A stretch of DNA of 64,000 bases from Ochotona curzoniae (Eukaryota; Chordata; Mammalia; Lagomorpha; Ochotonidae): contig NW_024467105.1 of assembly GCF_017591425.1 (NCBI RefSeq), forward strand, positions 1 to 64,000, read 5' to 3'. The position numbers and the translations under genes were made by a program. The notes under the pieces are model-generated. The model saw only the letters and a list, made by a program, of their open reading frames with translations. It made no database searches and was not told the DNA's origin. Positions 14,777 through 27,700 of this stretch are shown piece by piece (position 1 is the first letter of the stretch; every line of letters begins with the position of its first letter).

Positions 14777-15790
14777 TTTCCATGGTAGCTGAAAATGGCT
14801 TGGGCGCTGAACTTGTCTCTGGATGTGGAGTTGTTAGCGCCTGGACTGAGGATCTGCATCCTTGTTTTGTGTGGGTGCTCAACATGCTTGATTGCATCAT
14901 CCTGGGCTCCATGGACATTGGACAAGAAGTGACCAAACAGGGTTTCCCTCTAGATCTGCTCGACAAGCTGATGGTATGTGAAGTGAATGAGCCAAGTGGA
15001 GTCGTTTTGGCACTGGAAGACCCCTGCTGGCCAATTCGAATATTGCCATTCACCCACACACTCAGTTCCCCAGGGATCACATACACTTTCAGGCATATGT
15101 GCTGCCAGAGCCGTCGTTTTCCATGGTAGCTGAAAATGGCTTGGGCGCTGAACTTGTCTCTGGATGTGGAGTTGTTAGCGCCTGGACTGAGGATCTGCAT
15201 CCTTGTTTTGTGTGGGTGCTCAACATGCTTGATTGCATCATCCTGGGCTCCATGGACATTGGACAAGAAGTGACCAAACAGGGTTTCCCTCTAGATGTGC
15301 TCGACAAGCTGATGGTATGTGAAGTGAATGAGCCAAGTGGAGTCGTTTTGGCACTGGAAGACCCCTGCTGGCCAATTCGAATATTGCCATTCACCCACAC
15401 ACTCAGTTCCCCAGGGATCACATACACTTTCAGGCATATGTGCTGCCAGAGCCGTCGTTTTCCATGGTAGCTGAAAATGGCTTGGGCGCTGAACTTGTCT
15501 CTGGATGTGGAGTTGTTAGCGCCTGGACTGAGGATCTGCATCCTTGTTTTGTGTGGGTGCTCAACATGCTTGATTGCATCATCCTGGGCTCCATGGACAT
15601 TGGACAAGAAGTGACCAAAGAGGGTTTCCCTCTAGATCTGCTCGACAAGCTGATGGTATGTGAAGTGAATGAGCCAAGTGGAGTCGTTTTGGCACTGGAA
15701 GACCCCTGCTGGCCAATTCGAATATTGCCATTCACCCACACACTCAGTTCCCCAGGGATCACATACACTTTCAGGCATATGTGCTGCCAG

Positions 15791-15806
15791 AGCCAATCGT
15801 GTTCCA
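15791..15806 (+). repeat. Family A unit with +1 bp at the variable site
   Basis: Reads GCCAATCGTGTTCC with an extra A. This joins the plus-strand frame of one unit to the next, giving a 239-codon open frame across two units. That frame is an accident of the insertion and not a gene. Confidence 0.9.
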
Positions 15807-16130
15807 TGGTAGCTGAAAATGGCTTGGGCGCTGAACTTGTCTCTGGATGTGGAGTTGTTAGCGCCTGGACTGAGGATCTGCATCCTTGTTTTGTGTGGGT
15901 GCTCAACATGCTTGATTGCATCATCCTGGGCTCCATGGACATTGGACAAGAAGTGACCAAACAGGGTTTCCCTCTAGATCTGCTCGACAAGCTGATGGTA
16001 TGTGAAGTGAATGAGCCAAGTGGAGTCGTTTTGGCACTGGAAGACCCCTGCTGGCCAATTCGAATATTGCCATTCACCCACACACTCAGTTCCCCAGGGA
16101 TCACATACACTTTCAGGCATATGTGCTGCC

Positions 16131-16150
16131 AGAGCCATCATGTTTTCCAT
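16131..16150 (+). repeat. Family A unit with +2 bp at the variable site
   Basis: Second occurrence of the CATCATGTTTTCCATGG form, one unit after the +1 unit. Confidence 0.9.
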
Positions 16151-19100
16151 GGTAGCTGAAAATGGCTTGGGCGCTGAACTTGTCTCTGGATGTGGAGTTG
16201 TTAGCGCCTGGACTGAGGATCTGCATCCTTGTTTTGTGTGGGTGCTCAACATGCTTGATTGCATCATCCTGGGCTCCATGGACATTGGACAAGAAGTGAC
16301 CAAACAGGGTTTCCCTCTAGATCTGCTCGACAAGCTGATGGTATGTGAAGTGAATGAGCCAAGTGGAGTCGTTTTGGCACTGGAAGACCCCTGCTGGCCA
16401 ATTCGAATATTGCCATTCACCCACACACTCAGTTCCCCAGGGATCACATACACTTTCAGGCATATGTGCTGCCAGAGCCGTCGTTTTCCATGGTAGCTGA
16501 AAATGGCTTGGGCGCTGAACTTGTCTCTGGATGTGGAGTTGTTAGCGCCTGGACTGAGGATCTGCATCCTTGTTTTGTGTGGGTGCTCAACATGCTTGAT
16601 TGCATCATCCTGGGCTCCATGGACATTGGACAAGAAGTGACCAAACAGGGTTTCCCTCTAGATCTGCTCGACAAGCTGATGGTATGTGAAGTGAATGAGC
16701 CAAGTGGAGTCGTTTTGGCACTGGAAGACCCCTGCTGGCCAATTCGAATATTGCCATTCACCCACACACTCAGTTCCCCAGGGATCACATACACTTTCAG
16801 GCATATGTGCTGCCAGAGCCGTCGTTTTCCATGGTAGCTGAAAATGGCTTGGGCGCTGAACTTGTCTCTGGATGTGGAGTTGTTAGCGCCTGGACTGAGG
16901 ATCTGCATCCTTGTTTTGTGTGGGTGCTCAACATGCTTGATTGCATCATCCTGGGCTCCATGGACATTGGACAAGAAGTGACCAAACAGGGTTTCCCTCT
17001 AGATCTGCTCGACAAGCTGATGGTATGTGAAGTGAATGAGCCAAGTGGAGTCGTTTTGGCACTGGAAGACCCCTGCTGGCCAATTCGAATATTGCCATTC
17101 ACCCACACACTCAGTTCCCCAGGGATCACATACACTTTCAGGCATATGTGCTGCCAGAGCCGTCGTTTTCCATGGTAGCTGAAATTGGCTTGGGCGCTGA
17201 ACTTGTCTCTGGATGTGGAGTTGTTAGCGCCTGGACTGAGGATCTGCATCCTTGTTTTGTGTGGGTGCTCAACATGCTTGATTGCATCATCCTGGGCTCC
17301 ATGGACATTGGACAAGAAGTGACCAAACAGGGTTTCCCTCTAGATCTGCTCGACAAGCTGATGGTATGTGAAGTGAATGAGCCAAGTGGAGTCGTTTTGG
17401 CACTGGAAGACCCCTGCTGGCCAATTCGAATATTGCCATTCACCCACACACTCAGTTCCCCAGGGATCACATACACTTTCAGGCATATGTGCTGCCAGAG
17501 CCGTCGTTTTCCATGGTAGCTGAAAATGGCTTGGGCGCTGAACTTGTCTCTGGATGTGGAGTTGTTAGCGCCTGGACTGAGGATCTGCATCCTTGTTTTG
17601 TGTGTGTGCTCAACATGCTTGATTGCATCATCCTGGGCTCCATGGACATTGGACAAGAAGTGACCAAACAGGGTTTCCCTCTAGATCTGCTCGACAAGCT
17701 GATGGTATGTGAAGTGAATGAGCCAAGTGGAGTCGTTTTGGCACTGGAAGACCCCTGCTGGCCAATTCGAATATTGCCATTCACCCACACACTCAGTTCC
17801 CCAGGGATCACATACACTTTCAGGCATATGTGCTGCCAGAGCCGTCGTTTTCCATGGTAGCTGAAAATGGCTTGGGCGCTGAACTTGTCTCTGGATGTGG
17901 AGTTGTTAGCGCCTGGACTGAGGATCTGCATCCTTGTTTTGTGTGGGTGCTCAACATGCTTGATTGCATCATCCTGGGCTCCATGGACATTGGACAAGAA
18001 GTGACCAAACAGGGTTTCCCTCTAGATCTGCTCGACAAGCTGATGGTATGTGAAGTGAATGAGCCAAGTGGAGTCGTTTTGGCACTGGAAGACCCCTGCT
18101 GGCCAATTCGAATATTGCCATTCACCCACACACTCAGTTCCCCAGGGATCACATACACTTTCAGGCATATGTGCTGCCAGAGCCGTCGTTTTCCATGGTA
18201 GCTGAAAATGGCTTGGGCGCTGAACTTGTCTCTGGATGTGGAGTTGTTAGCGCCTGGACTGAGGATCTGCATCCTTGTTTTGTGTGGGTGCTCAACATGC
18301 TTGATTGCATCATCCTGGGCTCCATGGACATTGGACAAGAAGTGACCAAACAGGGTTTCCCTCTAGATGTGCTCGACAAGCTGATGGTATGTGAAGTGAA
18401 TGAGCCAAGTGGAGTCGTTTTGGCACTGGAAGACCCCTGCTGGCCAATTCGAATATTGCCATTCACCCACACACTCAGTTCCCCAGGGATCACATACACT
18501 TTCAGGCATATGTGCTGCCAGAGCCGTCGTTTTGCATGGTAGCTGAAAATGGCTTGGGCGCTGAACTTGTCTCTGGATGTGGAGTTGTTAGCGCCTGGAC
18601 TGAGGATCTGCATCCTTGTTTTGTGTGGGTGCTCAACATGCTTGATTGCATCATCCTGGGCTCCATGGACATTGGACAAGAAGTGACCAAACAGGGTTTC
18701 CCTCTAGATCTGCTCGACAAGCTGATGGTATGTGAAGTGAATGAGCCAAGTGGAGTCGTTTTGGCACTGGAAGACCCCTGCTGGCCAATTCGAATATTGC
18801 CATTCACCCACACACTCAGTTCCCCAGGGATCACATACACTTTCAGGCATATGTGCTGCCAGAGCCATCGTTTTCCATGGTAGCTGAAAATGGCTTGGGC
18901 GCTGAACTTGTCTCTGGATGTGGAGTTGTTAGCGCCTGGACTGAGGATCTGCATCCTTGTTTTGTGTGGGTGCTCAACATGCTTGATTGCATCATCCTGG
19001 GCTCCATGGACATTGGACAAGAAGTGACCAAACAGGGTTTCCCTCTAGATCTGCTCGACAAGCTGATGGTATGTGAAGTGAATGAGCCAAGTGGAGTCGT

Positions 19101-20470
19101 TTTGGCACTGGAAGACCCCTGCTGGCCAATTCGAATATTGCCATTCACCCACACACTCAGTTCCCCAGGGATCACATACACTTTCAGGCATATGTGCTGC
19201 CAGAGCCGTCGTTTTCCATGGTAGCTGAAAATGGCTTGGGCGCTGAACTTGTCTCTGGATGTGGAGTTGTTAGCGCCTGGACTGAGGATCTGCATCCTTG
19301 TTTTGTGTGGGTGCTCAACATGCTTGATTGCATCATCCTGGGCTCCATGGACATTGGACAAGAAGTGACCAAACAGGGTTTCCCTCTAGATGTGCTCGAC
19401 AAGCTGATGGTATGTGAAGTGAATGAGCCAAGTGGAGTCGTTTTGGCACTGGAAGACCCCTGCTGGCCAATTCGAATATTGCCATTCACCCACACACTCA
19501 GTTCCCCAGGGATCACATACACTTTCAGGCATATGTGCTGCCAGAGCCGTCGTTTTCCATGGTAGCTGAAAATGGCTTGGGCGCTGAACTTGTCTCTGGA
19601 TGTGGAGTTGTTAGCGCCTGGACTGAGGATCTGCATCCTTGTTTTGTGTGGGTGCTCAACATGCTTGATTGCATCATCCTGGGCTCCATGGACATTGGAC
19701 AAGAAGTGACCAAACAGGGTTTCCCTCTAGATCTGCTCGACAAGCTGATGGTATGTGAAGTGAATGAGCCAAGTGGAGTCGTTTTGGCACTGGAAGACCC
19801 CTGCTGGCCAATTCGAATATTGCCATTCACCCACACACTCAGTTCCCCAGGGATCACATACACTTTCAGGCATATGTGCTGCCAGAGCCATCATGTTGCA
19901 TGGTAGCTGAAAATGGCTTGGGCGCTGAACTTGTCTCTGGATGTGGAGTTGTTAGCGCCTGGACTGAGGATCTGCATCCTTGTTTTGTGTGGGTGCTCAA
20001 CATGCTTGATTGCATCATCCTGGGCTCCATGGACATTAGACAAGAAGTGACCAAACAGGGTTTCCCTCTAGATGTGCTCGACAAGCTGATGGTATGTCAA
20101 GTGAATGAGCCAAGTGGAGTCGTTTTGGCACTGGAAGACCCCTGCTGGCCAATTCGAATATTGCCATTCACCCACACACTCAGTTCCCCAGGGATCACAT
20201 ACACTTTCAGGCATATGTGCTGCCAGAGCCATCATGTTGCATGGTAGCTGAAAATGGCTTGGGCGCTGAACTTGTCTCTGGATGTGGAGTTGTTAGCGCC
20301 TGGACTGAGGATCTGCATCCTTGTTTTGTGTGGGTGCTCAACATGCTTGATTGCATCATCCTGGGCTCCATGGACATTGGACAAGAAGTGACCAAACAGG
20401 GTTTCCCTCTAGATCTGCTCGACAAGCTGATGGTATGTGAAGTGAATGAGCCAAGTGGAGTCGTTTTGGC

Positions 20471-20485
20471 ACTGGAAGACCCTGC
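20471..20485 (+). repeat. Family A unit with a 1-bp deletion
   Basis: GACCCTGC form, 24 units after the copy at 12,291. Like that copy it is followed four units later by a CTCTGAATG unit (near 21,643). Confidence 0.9.
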
Positions 20486-23400
20486 TGGCCAATTCGAATA
20501 TTGCCATTCACCCACACACTCAGTTCCCCAGGGATCACATACACTTTCAGGCATATGTGCTGCCAGAGCCGTCGTTTTCCATGGTAGCTGAAAATGGCTT
20601 GGGCGCTGAACTTGTCTCTGGATGTGGAGTTGTTAGCGCCTGGACTGAGGATCTGCATCCTTGTTTTGTGTGGGTGCTCAACATGCTTGATTGCATCATC
20701 CTGGGCTCCATGGACATTGGACAAGAAGTGACCAAACAGGGTTTCCCTCTAGATGTGCTCGACAAGCTGATGGTATGTGAAGTGAATGAGCCAAGTGGAG
20801 TCGTTTTGGCACTGGAAGACCCCTGCTGGCCAATTCGAATATTGCCATTCACCCACACACTCAGTTCCCCAGGGATCACATACACTTTCAGGCATATGTG
20901 CTGCCAGAGCCATCATTTTCCATGGTAGCTGAAAATGGCTTGGGCGCTGAACTTGTCTCTGGATGTGGAGTTGTTAGCGCCTGGACTGAGGATCTGCATC
21001 CTTGTTTTGTGTGGGTGCTCAACATGCTTGATTGCATCATCCTGGGCTCCATGGACATTGGACAAGAAGTGACCAAACAGGGTTTCCCTCTAGATCTGCT
21101 CGACAAGCTGATGGTATGTGAAGTGAATGAGCCAAGTGGAGTCGTTTTGGCACTGGAAGACCCCTGCTGGCCAATTCGAATATTGCCATTCACCCACACA
21201 CTCAGTTCCCCAGGGATCACATACACTTTCAGGCATATGTGCTGCCAGAGCCGTCGTTTTCCATGGTAGCTGAAAATGGCTTGGGCGCTGAACTTGTCTC
21301 TGGATGTGGAGTTGTTAGCGCCTGGACTGAGGATCTGCATCCTTGTTTTGTGTGGGTGCTCAACATGCTTGATTGCATCATCCTGGGCTCCATGGACATT
21401 GGACAAGAAGTGACCAAACAGGGTTTCCCTCTAGATCTGCTCGACAAGCTGATGGTATGTGAAGTGAATGAGCCAAGTGGAGTCGTTTTGGCACTGGAAG
21501 ACCCCTGCTGGCCAATTCGAATATTGCCATTCACCCACACACTCAGTTCCCCAGGGATCACATACACTTTCAGGCATATGTGCTGCCAGAGCCGTCGTTT
21601 TCCATGGTAGCTGAAAATGGCTTGGGCGCTGAACTTGTCTCTGAATGTGGAGTTGTTAGCGCCTGGACTGAGGATCTGCATCCTTGTTTTGTGTGGGTGC
21701 TCAACATGCTTGATTGCATCATCCTGGGCTCCATGGACATTGGACAAGAAGTGACCAAACAGGGTTTCCCTCTAGATCTGCTCGACAAGCTGATGGTATG
21801 TGAAGTGAATGAGCCAAGTGGAGTCGTTTTGGCACTGGAAGACCCCTGCTGGCCAATTCGAATATTGCCATTCACCCACACACTCAGTTCCCCAGGGATC
21901 ACATACACTTTCAGGCATATGTGCTGCCAGAGCCGTCGTTTTCCATGGTAGCTGAAAATGGCTTGGGCGCTGAACTTGTCTCTGGATGTGGAGTTGTTAG
22001 CGCCTGGACTGAGGATCTGCATCCTTGTTTTGTGTGGGTGCTCAACATGCTTGATTGCATCATCCTGGGCTCCATGGACATTGGACAAGAAGTGACCAAA
22101 CAGGGTTTCCCTCTAGATGTGCTCGACAAGCTGATGGTATGTGAAGTGAATGAGCCAAGTGGAGTCGTTTTGGCACTGGAAGACCCCTGCTGGCCAATTC
22201 GAATATTGCCATTCACCCACACACTCAGTTCCCCAGGGATCACATACACTTTCAGGCATATGTGCTGCCAGAGCCGTCGTTTTCCATGGTAGCTGAAAAT
22301 GGCTTGGGCGCTGAACTTGTCTCTGGATGTGGAGTTGTTAGCGCCTGGACTGAGGATCTGCATCCTTGTTTTGTGTGGGTGCTCAACATGCTTGATTGCA
22401 TCATCCTGGGCTCCATGGACATTGGACAAGAAGTGACCAAACAGGGTTTCCCTCTAGATCTGCTCGACAAGCTGATGGTATGTGAAGTGAATGAGCCAAG
22501 TGGAGTCGTTTTGGCACTGGAAGACCCCTGCTGGCCAATTCGAATATTGCCATTCACCCACACACTCAGTTCCCCAGGGATCACATACACTTTCAGGCAT
22601 ATGTGCTGCCAGAGCCGTCGTTTTCCATGGTAGCTGAAAATGGCTTGGGCGCTGAACTTGTCTCTGGATGTGGAGTTGTTAGCGCCTGGACTGAGGATCT
22701 GCATCCTTGTTTTGTGTGGGTGCTCAACATGCTTGATTGCATCATCCTGGGCTCCATGGACATTGGACAAGAAGTGACCAAACAGGGTTTCCCTCTAGAT
22801 CTGCTCGACAAGCTGATGGTATGTGAAGTGAATGAGCCAAGTGGAGTCGTTTTGGCACTGGAAGACCCCTGCTGGCCAATTCGAATATTGCCATTCACCC
22901 ACACACTCAGTTCCCCAGGGATCACATACACTTTCAGGCATATGTGCTGCCAGAGCCATCATGTTCCATGGTAGCTGAAAATGGCTTGGGCGCTGAACTT
23001 GTCTCTGGATGTGGAGTTGTTAGCGCCTGGACTGAGGATCTGCATCCTTGTTTTGTGTGGGTGCTCAACATGCTTGATTGCATCATCCTGGGCTCCATGG
23101 ACATTGGACAAGAAGTGACCAAACAGGGTTTCCCTCTAGATGTGCTCGACAAGCTGATGGTATGTGAAGTGAATGAGCCAAGTGGAGTCGTTTTGGCACT
23201 GGAAGACCCCTGCTGGCCAATTCGAATATTGCCATTCACCCACACACTCAGTTCCCCAGGGATCACATACACTTTCAGGCATATGTGCTGCCAGAGCCAT
23301 CGTTTTCCATGGTAGCTGAAAATGGCTTGGGCGCTGAACTTGTCTCTGGATGTGGAGTTGTTAGCGCCTGGACTGAGGATCTGCATCCTTGTTTTGTGTG

Positions 23401-25250
23401 GGTGCTCAACATGCTTGATTGCATCATCCTGGGCTCCATGGACATTGGACAAGAAGTGACCAAACAGGGTTTCCCTCTAGATCTGCTCGACAAGCTGATG
23501 GTATGTGAAGTGAATGAGCCAAGTGGAGTCGTTTTGGCACTGGAAGACCCCTGCTGGCCAATTCGAATATTGCCATTCACCCACACACTCAGTTCCCCAG
23601 GGATCACATACACTTTCAGGCATATGTGCTGCCAGAGCCGTCGTTTTCCATGGTAGCTGAAAATGGCTTGGGCGCTGAACTTGTCTCTGGATGTGGAGTT
23701 GTTAGCGCCTGGACTGAGGATCTGCATCCTTGTTTTGTGTGGGTGCTCAACATGCTTGATTGCATCATCCTGGGCTCCATGGACATTGGACAAGAAGTGA
23801 CCAAACAGGGTTTCCCTCTAGATGTGCTCGACAAGCTGATGGTATGTGAAGTGAATGAGCCAAGTGGAGTCGTTTTGGCACTGGAAGACCCCTGCTGGCC
23901 AATTCGAATATTGCCATTCACCCACACACTCAGTTCCCCAGGGATCACATACACTTTCAGGCATATGTGCTGCCAGAGCCGTCGTTTTCCATGGTAGCTG
24001 AAAATGGCTTGGGCGCTGAACTTGTCTCTGGATGTGGAGTTGTTAGCGCCTGGACTGAGGATCTGCATCCTTGTTTTGTGTGGGTGCTCAACATGCTTGA
24101 TTGCATCATCCTGGGCTCCATGGACATTGGACAAGAAGTGACCAAACAGGGTTTCCCTCTAGATCTGCTCGACAAGCTGATGGTATGTGAAGTGAATGAG
24201 CCAAGTGGAGTCGTTTTGGCACTGGAAGACCCCTGCTGGCCAATTCGAATATTGCCATTCACCCACACACTCAGTTCCCCAGGGATCACATACACTTTCA
24301 GGCATATGTGCTGCCAGAGCCGTCGTTTTCCATGGTAGCTGAAAATGGCTTGGGCGCTGAACTTGTCTCTGGATGTGGAGTTGTTAGCGCCTGGACTGAG
24401 GATCTGCATCCTTGTTTTGTGTGGGTGCTCAACATGCTTGATTGCATCATCCTGGGCTCCATGGACATTGGACAAGAAGTGACCAAACAGGGTTTCCCTC
24501 TAGATGTGCTCGACAAGCTGATGGTATGTGAAGTGAATGAGCCAAGTGGAGTCGTTTTGGCACTGGAAGACCCCTGCTGGCCAATTCGAATATTGCCATT
24601 CACCCACACACTCAGTTCCCCAGGGATCACATACACTTTCAGGCATATGTGCTGCCAGAGCCGTCGTTTTCCATGGTAGCTGAAAATGGCTTGGGCGCTG
24701 AACTTGTCTCTGGATGTGGAGTTGTTAGCGCCTGGACTGAGGATCTGCATCCTTGTTTTGTGTGGGTGCTCAACATGCTTGATTGCATCATCCTGGGCTC
24801 CATGGACATTGGACAAGAAGTGACCAAACAGGGTTTCCCTCTAGATGTGCTCGACAAGCTGATGGTATGTGAAGTGAATGAGCCAAGTGGAGTCGTTTTG
24901 GCACTGGAAGACCCCTGCTGGCCAATTCGAATATTGCCATTCACCCACACACTCAGTTCCCCAGGGATCACATACACTTTCAGGCATATGTGCTGCCAGA
25001 GCCGTCATGTTCCATGGTAGCTGAAAATGGCTTGGGCGCTGAACTTGTCTCTGGATGTGGAGTTGTTAGCGCCTGGACTGAGGATCTGCATCCTTGTTTT
25101 GTGTGGGTGCTCAACATGCTTGATTGCATCATCCTGGGCTCCATGGACATTGGACAAGAAGTGACCAAACAGGGTTTCCCTCTAGATGTGCTCGACAAGC
25201 TGATGGTATGTGAAGTGAATGAGCCAAGTGGAGTCGTTTTGGCACTGGAA

Positions 25251-25258
25251 GACCCTGC
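25251..25258 (+). repeat. Family A unit with a 1-bp deletion
   Basis: Third GACCCTGC unit, 14 units after the second. A CTCTGAATG unit follows two units later (near 25,733). Confidence 0.9.
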
Positions 25259-27635
25259 TGGCCAATTCGAATATTGCCATTCACCCACACACTCAGTTCC
25301 CCAGGGATCACATACACTTTCAGGCATATGTGCTGCCAGAGCCGTCGTTTTCCATGGTAGCTGAAAATGGCTTGGGCGCTGAACTTGTCTCTGGATGTGG
25401 AGTTGTTAGCGCCTGGACTGAGGATCTGCATCCTTGTTTTGTGTGGGTGCTCAACATGCTTGATTGCATCATCCTGGGCTCCATGGACATTGGACAAGAA
25501 GTGACCAAACAGGGTTTCCCTCTAGATCTGCTCGACAAGCTGATGGTATGTGAAGTGAATGAGCCAAGTGGAGTCGTTTTGGCACTGGAAGACCCCTGCT
25601 GGCCAATTCGAATATTGCCATTCACCCACACACTCAGTTCCCCAGGGATCACATACACTTTCAGGCATATGTGCTGCCAGAGCCATCGTTTTCCATGGTA
25701 GCTGAAAATGGCTTGGGCGCTGAACTTGTCTCTGAATGTGGAGTTGTTAGCGCCTGGACTGAGGATCTGCATCCTTGTTTTGTGTGGGTGCTCAACATGC
25801 TTGATTGCATCATCCTGGGCTCCATGGACATTGGACAAGAAGTGACCAAACAGGGTTTCCCTCTAGATGTGCTCGACAAGCTGATGGTATGTGAAGTGAA
25901 TGAGCCAAGTGGAGTCGTTTTGGCACTGGAAGACCCCTGCTGGCCAATTCGAATATTGACATTCACCCACACACTCAGTTCCCCAGGGATCACATACACT
26001 TTCAGGCATATGTGCTGCCAGAGCCGTCGTTTTCCATGGTAGCTGAAAATGGCTTGGGCGCTGAACTTGTCTCTGGATGTGGAGTTGTTAGCGCCTGGAC
26101 TGAGGATCTGCATCCTTGTTTTGTGTGGGTGCTCAACATGCTTGATTGCATCATCCTGGGCTCCATGGACATTGGACAAGAAGTGACCAAACAGGGTTTC
26201 CCTCTAGATCTGCTCGACAAGCTGATGGTATGTGAAGTGAATGAGCCAAGTGGAGTCGTTTTGGCACTGGAAGACCCCTGCTGGCCAATTCGAATATTGC
26301 CATTCACCCACACACTCAGTTCCCCAGGGATCACATACACTTTCAGGCATATGTGCTGCCAGAGCCATCATGTTGCATGGTAGCTGAAAATGGCGTGGGC
26401 GCTGAACTTGTCTCTGGATGTGGAGTTGTTAGCGCCTGGACTGAGGATCTGCATCCTTGTTTTGTGTGGGTGCTCAACATGCTTGATTGCATCATCCTGG
26501 GCTCCATGGACATTGGACAAGAAGTGACCAAACAGGGTTTCCCTCTAGATCTGCTCGACAAGCTGATGGTATGTGAAGTGAATGAGCCAAGTGGAGTCGT
26601 TTTGGCACTGGAAGACCCCTGCTGGCCAATTCGAATATTGCCATTCACCCACACACTCAGTTCCCCAGGGATCACATACACTTTCAGGCATATGTGCTGC
26701 CAGAGCCGTCGTTTTCCATGGTAGCTGAAAATGGCTTGGGCGCTGAACTTGTCTCTGGATGTGGAGTTGTTAGCGCCTGGACTGAGGATCTGCATCCTTG
26801 TTTTGTGTGGGTGCTCAACATGCTTGATTGCATCATCCTGGGCTCCATGGACATTGGACAAGAAGTGACCAAACAGGGTTTCCCTCTAGATCTGCTCGAC
26901 AAGCTGATGGTATGTGAAGTGAATGAGCCAAGTGGAGTCGTTTTGGCACTGGAAGACCCCTGCTGGCCAATTCGAATATTGCCATTCACCCACACACTCA
27001 GTTCCCCAGGGATCACATACACTTTCAGGCATATGTGCTGCCAGAGCCGTCGTTTTCCATGGTAGCTGAAAATGGCTTGGGCGCTGAACTTGTCTCTGGA
27101 TGTGGAGTTGTTAGCGCCTGGACTGAGGATCTGCATCCTTGTTTTGTGTGGGTGCTCAACATGCTTGATTGCATCATCCTGGGCTCCATGGACATTGGAC
27201 AAGAAGTGACCAAACAGGGTTTCCCTCTAGATGTGCTCGACAAGCTGATGGTATGTGAAGTGAATGAGCCAAGTGGAGTCGTTTTGGCACTGGAAGACCC
27301 CTGCTGGCCAATTCGAATATTGCCATTCACCCACACACTCAGTTCCCCAGGGATCACATACACTTTCAGGCATATGTGCTGCCAGAGCCATCATGTTCCA
27401 TGGTAGCTGAAAATGGCTTGGGCGCTGAACTTGTCTCTGGATGTGGAGTTGTTAGCGCCTGGACTGAGGATCTGCATCCTTGTTTTGTGTGGGTGCTCAA
27501 CATGCTTGATTGCATCATCCTGGGCTCCATGGACATTGGACAAGAAGTGACCAAACAGGGTTTCCCTCTAGATCTGCTCGACAAGCTGATGGTATGTGAA
27601 GTGAATGAGCCAAGTGGAGTCGTTTTGGCACTGGA

Positions 27636-27650
27636 AGTACCCTGGGGCCA
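27636..27650 (+). repeat. Family A unit with a replaced patch, -1 bp
   Basis: GAAGTACCCTGGGGCC replaces GAAGACCCCTGCTGGCC. Several changes in a dozen bases give a 340-bp unit. A CTCTGAATG unit follows three units later (near 28,459). Confidence 0.85.
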
Positions 27651-27700
27651 ATTCGAATATTGCCATTCACCCACACACTCAGTTCCCCAGGGATCACATA

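Larger units (their letters stand above)
3191..27700 (+). repeat. Family A, central domain dominated by the CGTCGTTTTCCATGG variant
   Basis: Most of about 72 units carry g,g,t,c at the variable site (CCGTCGTTTTCC). This state resembles the family B equivalent (GGTTTTCAAAGG) and is likely ancestral. Minority units of other haplotypes are scattered through it. Most of the length-altering indels, the CTCTGAATG variant (near 13,456, 21,643 and 25,733) and the TTGACATTC variant (near 7,542, 10,270 and 25,958) lie here, giving the domain an irregular mosaic order with no strict higher-order period. Confidence 0.75.
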
